DNA of 64,000 nucleotides, taken from positions 15,288,712 through 15,352,711 of the forward strand of contig NC_037254.1 in assembly GCF_000002425.4 (NCBI RefSeq), written 5' to 3'. The notes under the pieces are model-generated. The model saw nothing but the letters and a program-made list of their open reading frames with translations, had not been told where the DNA came from and did not search any database. The stretch comes from Physcomitrium patens (taxonomy: Eukaryota; Streptophyta; Bryopsida; Funariales; Funariaceae). Below are positions 59,401 to 64,000 of the stretch, piece by piece. Both the position numbers and the translations under genes were made by a program. Numbering within the stretch: position 1 is the stretch's first letter; each line of letters starts with the position of its first letter.

Positions 59401-61286
59401 GAAGGTTGATCATGTGTTACCTTGTTTGTCCAGGACAAAGTATAGATCACTTTGAACAATGTTGATACTTGATTTATTTACAGTTCATCATTTATTACAG
59501 TTGTCATAACAGTTAGAATTTAAGAGTGAGTTTACACCATGATGTATAGGATATGTAACAAACCTAAATCACTGATTCAAAACAATTCTACACTTAACAC
59601 ATATGTCAACAAAAATATTGATCATTATTTGATTTTTTAAAAGTAATGCATTCAATATTTAATAGCTTATAAATAAATTTTACTTAAGTTTAAAACCACT
59701 TAATGGTTATGTCAATACATCACAAGACATGTAAATATCTTGTATATATCAAGAAAATATACTTTAACATTTTAAAAATAATAATTCATTTACTTATTTC
59801 AATATACATATACATATATACATATACATATACATATATATATAATTTCACACACACAATCATTCAGTTTAGTTTTATTGTATTTCTGTTTTTGGAATCC
59901 TTTACCTATTGAGCAATGTAATCTCTTAATCCAACTTAGACCATTTGGCGTCTTCAAAGCTTATATTTGGGATATAAACCTTCAAGTAGTAACACATGAG
60001 GATTTTGATTTTTTTTTTAATCAATAAACCAAGAATCAAATTATTTAGTTTTCTATTTTTATTTTTTGAAACCATAAACCTTTTCAGTTATTAAATTCTG
60101 TTGCTATATTTTCAACAAGTGCACCACAAAGAAATTACTCTCACTTGTATCATTCTAAAATAACTTGCATAAATCAAATTTGTTACTTATATAAGCAATA
60201 TTTATATTATATATTATGTATGCCAACCTTAACGGGAAGATTCTTATGATATTTTTATTTATACAAGACTTGTTCAATTTGAATAAATTCCTAGTTAAAT
60301 CCTTAAAAGGACTGAATTCAAAATTTGTGCTGAATTTGGCTATGTTGATAATATTTTTTACATAAAAAAATTCATAACTTATTATTATTATTATTATTTT
60401 TCTGAATATATAAAAAAGAATTAGTATTTAATAAAATAATATATTTTTAGAAAATATATTTTAAAATAAGATTAAAAAAGAATAAATTTTATATTAAAAT
60501 ATTAAATAAAACATACTAAATTTGATAAAAAAGAAATATAATATATATAAGATTCTTAAAATTGATGTCATTCTAGCTATTTAATTGATTTATAAATTTT
60601 GGTGTCTATTTGTTTTTAAAATTTGCTTGTTGTTTGGATTTTTTTGTCCATTCTATAAACTTATCTATGAAATCTTCTAAAGACAATTTATTTGAAGATG
60701 CAAAGTTTAGAATTGGATTCTAAATTCAAATTTACTAGTATTTGTGAATCATTTTTTTTTTTAATGAAAATTTAAATTAATTGATTCTTTTGAAAAAAAA
60801 AATTGACATATAAAAAAACAAATCATCTTGTTATAAAGAGTAGAACTTATAGTTGTTATTGATGTTAGTATTTGGAATCTCTTAATTCCACTTTTTGCAT
60901 ATAATTATTGATGTAATATTAATCTTACTTGTTAAGTATATACATTATCTTGGACGTTGTTAGACACCTTAGATTGATATTTTAAAATACTAGTATTGTG
61001 TTTTTTTGTTGACTTACATCATTGGTGCACTAACATTGTGCTTTTATATGTTAAAGTTTTTAAAGGATCTTTTTATAGTAAGAAGAGGTATTATATAAAA
61101 TTAGAGGTGATTAAAGAATGGAAAAGCTTATACACGAGGTTTAGATACAATATAAAACTTGTAAGAAGTTTTATAAGTCAAGTTGAGAGTGATTAAAGAT
61201 TAAAATTATTAGTTTACTCACAAAGAGGATATTGAGGGTTTCTAAGACAATAATATCTTTATTTTGATTTTGAGAACTCTATCTCG

Positions 61287-61320
<34 letters not shown>

Positions 61321-61340
61321 TCTTTGATACACCTCTTTCC
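59400..61340. other. AT-rich non-coding DNA
   Basis: No coding sequence recognised. Contains ACATATA-type simple repeats (59810-59845) and a 29-base T tract (61287-61315). Confidence 0.5.
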
Positions 61341-61354
61341 TAGATATAGATTAA

Positions 61355-61918
61355 AGTAAAGGTAAGAGCTTAAGAGTGATTGAAAAATTAAGAGGTGACA
61401 ACTTTTACTATTAGAAGAAAGATAATGGAGCTTTTGTTGGCTTCATTAGACCTTTGAAACACTGTTGATGAAAGTGAAGAGCCTTCAAGAGAAAATGTTG
61501 ATACCAAAGAAAAGAAAGAGTACAAACATTATGACAAGTAGGATTTTGGATTGATTGCAACCAATCTTGATGATCTCAACTTATAATATATAATTACTTG
61601 CAATTGACAAGCATAAGTAGGAAAGGCTCTTTGCAACATCTATAAGAGTAGAAACCTTATTAATATTTTATAAATATAGAGGTATTTTTTAATCATAAAG
61701 ATAGAAGGAGATGACCTCATGACTAATTTCAACAAGAAAAAAAATACTTGCAAATTAATTAGTTATTAATGACAAGCTTATTGAAGATTATGACATTGTG
61801 GTGACATTGCTTATGAGTCTTTTAGAGTCTTATAACTATATCATTGTGATATTAGAGTCTATTAAGATCAAAGAACTCACATTGAATTATGTCACATGAA
61901 GACTTATCTAAGAAGTGA

Positions 61919-61951
<33 letters not shown>

Positions 61952-62285
61952 TGAGCTTTAAAATGAAGATTTGGCTTTATTTTTTAGATAAGGCAAAAAT
62001 AATTATTTTCATCAATATGATAATATAAGAAGTAATATAAAAAATTACTATATTTTATAAAAAATCATGTTTCTTTACAAAAAAATTCTACAAAGCTAAA
62101 AAAATAATATAAAAATAATAAAAATTATGCTTTTTAGAAATTTGGTGGAAATAATTATGCTTTTATGGCAAGTGAAAGAGCCTCTATGGCTACCATGTCC
62201 AAGTAGATTATAGATTTGGATGCTACTAAATATGTGACTATTAAAGACATAAAACTTGAAGAAAGAAATCTTTAATACACTTTTG
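61355..62285 (+). pseudogene. Ty1/copia element H, gag and protease start
   Basis: Sister of copia C. The text parallels 24720-25014 and 32665-32985 through MELLLASLDL, EGDDLMTNFNK, VVTLLMSLLESYNYIIVILESIK and EVTKKK, followed by a 30-base A tract (61920-61949) and a protease remnant IIDLDATKYV at about 62210. Many stops. Cut at 62286 by the LTR of element G. Confidence 0.8.
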
Positions 62286-62768
62286 TGTCACTCAAAAGAA
62301 CAAGAAAGTAATTCAAAGATAATATGGTATTAAACTAGAATGGCTATTGCTAAAGACAAGAAGACTAGAAAGTCTTGAAATAAGACTAAAGACTAAAAAA
62401 GTATTGACAAGAGTGAAGAAGATTTTATTCTTGCCTCCATATAAACTTTCAACTAGAAACTATGTAGCATTGTCCTATAAGACCTCTAAAATGTGTTAAC
62501 TTTGTAAGAAATGTATCCAAACTTGCAAGGCAAGTTTTTTTATATGTATGCCACATAGTTATCTTATTCAGCAAGCTATCAATACATGATTAAGTTATTG
62601 ACCAAGTTTCTAATTTATTAATTAGCTAAAAATACATGTAAAGTTAAAGTAGCATCTATGAAGCTTCTAAGAAGTTTTTTCAAAAAATATTATGAAATAA
62701 ATTTATTTTTATTTACTTATACTTAATCATATAGATAAATATTAGAATAAATATATATGTCCATCACA
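62286..62768 (-). repeat. 3' LTR of chromovirus G
   Basis: Starts TGTCACTC (plus strand) and ends CATCACA. Close relative of the chromovirus A LTR, including TTGACAAGAGT at 62404-62414, the same 11-mer as in A, and CATATAAAC where A has its TATA box. Confidence 0.78.
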
Positions 62769-62799
62769 TTATCTCTTTTCTTATAAACAAGTTCCATAA

Positions 62800-63215
62800 G
62801 AAGTGGTCTTCATGTCTTGATAAAATCTAAGATGTGATAAATTATATTTGTCACATATTCTAATCTTTGTTTTTTTTAAAGATGGTTGATAGATCCTTTC
62901 AACTATCAATAATATCTTATACCAATGTAAAAAGACTACCATGTTATTTGATATTTATTGAGGCCTTTGTAACTTCCTTCAAATAAAACATTTGAAATAT
63001 TTTTAAGAATTGTTTCTACCTCTAATAAAATCATCAAATATTTGAAGTCTCTTCAAAGGTTGTGATATCAAACACATTGTATTTTTCCATCTATTCAAGG
63101 TAAGACATGTTGTTTTTAACGATCTTCATCTCGATTACGTCATCTTAAAGGTTGTGACAATCGTAATGTCTCAACTTGTAAGTTAACAAATAAAAGCTCT
63201 TAAGTTGAATCTCGT
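62800..63215 (-). pseudogene. Decayed accessory ORF of chromovirus G
   Basis: The minus strand shows LRLSQPLR, RNRDED, GIRYY, LKGSINHL and KKQRLEYVTNIIYHI in the same order and spacing as the 117-codon ORF of chromovirus B (VRVSQPSS, RPRDEE, GVGHYRW, LQGSMNHL, REQQLEFIAEVMRQI), broken by stops, two of them at Trp-like positions. Function unknown. Confidence 0.65.
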
Positions 63216-63369
63216 GGTTGTTAATTTTCCATCTTCTTAATGTCACAAATATACAAAAGCTACAAACAAAGATAGAAGTTAAAATACTATCTTCCTTGGA
63301 TTTTATTTCTTTTATAGTAAAGATTTATTTTTTTTATCTTAGTTTTGATGGATGTTGTCAATGAAAAGC

Positions 63370-64000
63370 TTAAAACTCTCTTTGTTGCATTTGCAAGATT
63401 CTTTGTTGGCCTTCATTTATATTCACTAATATCATATCAATGCCAATGAATAAGATATTCTAATCTATTTTGGCACCGCCTTAAATCTAAGTCTTCTTCT
63501 ACCTTCAACTCTTGATTATTATTCACTTCTATAAAAAAAAGTGATATTTGTTTTTTATTTGAGATATTCACTATATTATATGGTTCAAGAAGAGATATGT
63601 AAAATACAAGATAGATCTTCATAGGCTCTGATAGATATAATTAATAAGCAATATAATTGACTTTTTTACAAATAAAAAAAGATTTAAGCCTACTATAATC
63701 CAATTTATCTCAAAGATGAGTAGTCTTGATATTACGATGGAATAACTATATCTTATAATTCATACTAAATTATAATTGTTCTTTATAATAAGCACCTGAA
63801 TTGATCTTTTGCTATTCTTGAGCTCCCTTTAACTATACCTTCATTATTATATATAACTATATTAAATAATTTATAAAATTATTTATTACATGATTATCAA
63901 CTTTTAAAAAGTTAAAAGTATCAAATTATAGATGATAATCATAATTGACAAAAAAAGATATTTATTGAATAGAAGCATATATTAAATTATTGTTTATAAA
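63370..64000 (-). pseudogene. Integrase C-terminus and chromodomain of chromovirus G
   Basis: The open part 63622-63437 reads MKIYLVFYISLLEPYNIV, then EVNNNQELKVEEDLDLRR and LEYLIHWH. Left of it NLANATK is the chromodomain end. Right of 63622 similarity continues but with stops. Confidence 0.78.

Larger units (their letters stand above)
62286..64000 (-). mobile_element. Chromovirus G (A-type), 3' end, runs off the window
   Basis: 3' LTR at 62286-62768, polypurine stretch just right of it, a decayed accessory ORF (about 62800-63215), then the integrase C-terminus with chromodomain from about 63370. The rest of pol and gag lie beyond 64000. It interrupts copia H. Confidence 0.8.

Overview
The window reads as nuclear DNA of a land plant. 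It has plant-type telomere-like CCCTAAA motifs, chromodomain Ty3/gypsy and Ty1/copia retrotransposons nested in one another, and one intron-containing gene for a plant-type class IV aminotransferase (D-amino-acid transaminase / aminodeoxychorismate lyase family). My impression from the retroelement and host proteins is a non-seed plant such as a bryophyte or lycophyte. That is inference; no species is assignable.

Layout. 1-18659 is a nest of one Ty3/gypsy family with TGTCGT...ACGACA LTRs. An LTR cut by the window start (1-502, resumed at 9138-9948) carries a young full-length element 1 (503-9137). It abuts an older, mutated full-length element 2 (9949-18659). This nest sits inside the pol of a minus-strand chromovirus A (18660-21342, LTR 21343-23571), whose LTR is itself split by another LTR-like repeat with a telomere-like array (21661-23324). 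A degenerate plus-strand copia element C (about 24710-37780) is split by the well-preserved minus-strand chromovirus B (25015-32664). B in turn holds a solo LTR of the element-1 family (27716-29047). From 37.8 to 53.4 kb the DNA is AT-rich and consists mostly of eroded elements, including a minus-strand gypsy E at 42.0-50.6 kb that is itself interrupted by solo LTRs. 53.5-59.4 kb is a higher-GC, low-copy island with the aminotransferase gene. 59.4-64.0 kb returns to AT-rich DNA with a second copia gag (61.35-62.28 kb) cut by a third minus-strand chromovirus G that runs off the right end.

Most interesting system. Chromoviruses A and B lack a TGG-type tRNA primer-binding site. Two bases inside the 5' LTR boundary each has an 11-base sequence exactly complementary to the predicted first 11 bases of its own transcript, 31-32 bases downstream of a TATATATA box. 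The 11-mers differ between A and B at three positions, and both partners change together. This is the signature of Tf1-type self-primed reverse transcription. Element B also has about 300 bp of alternating GAA/TTC pentamers (heat-shock-element arrays) directly upstream of that TATA box, a leader with repeated hairpins that share a GGTAATCC core, and an extra ORF between pol and the 3' LTR. A decayed homologue of that ORF survives in element G. Together these suggest a heat-responsive, self-priming chromovirus lineage with an accessory protein. All functional statements are inferred from sequence.
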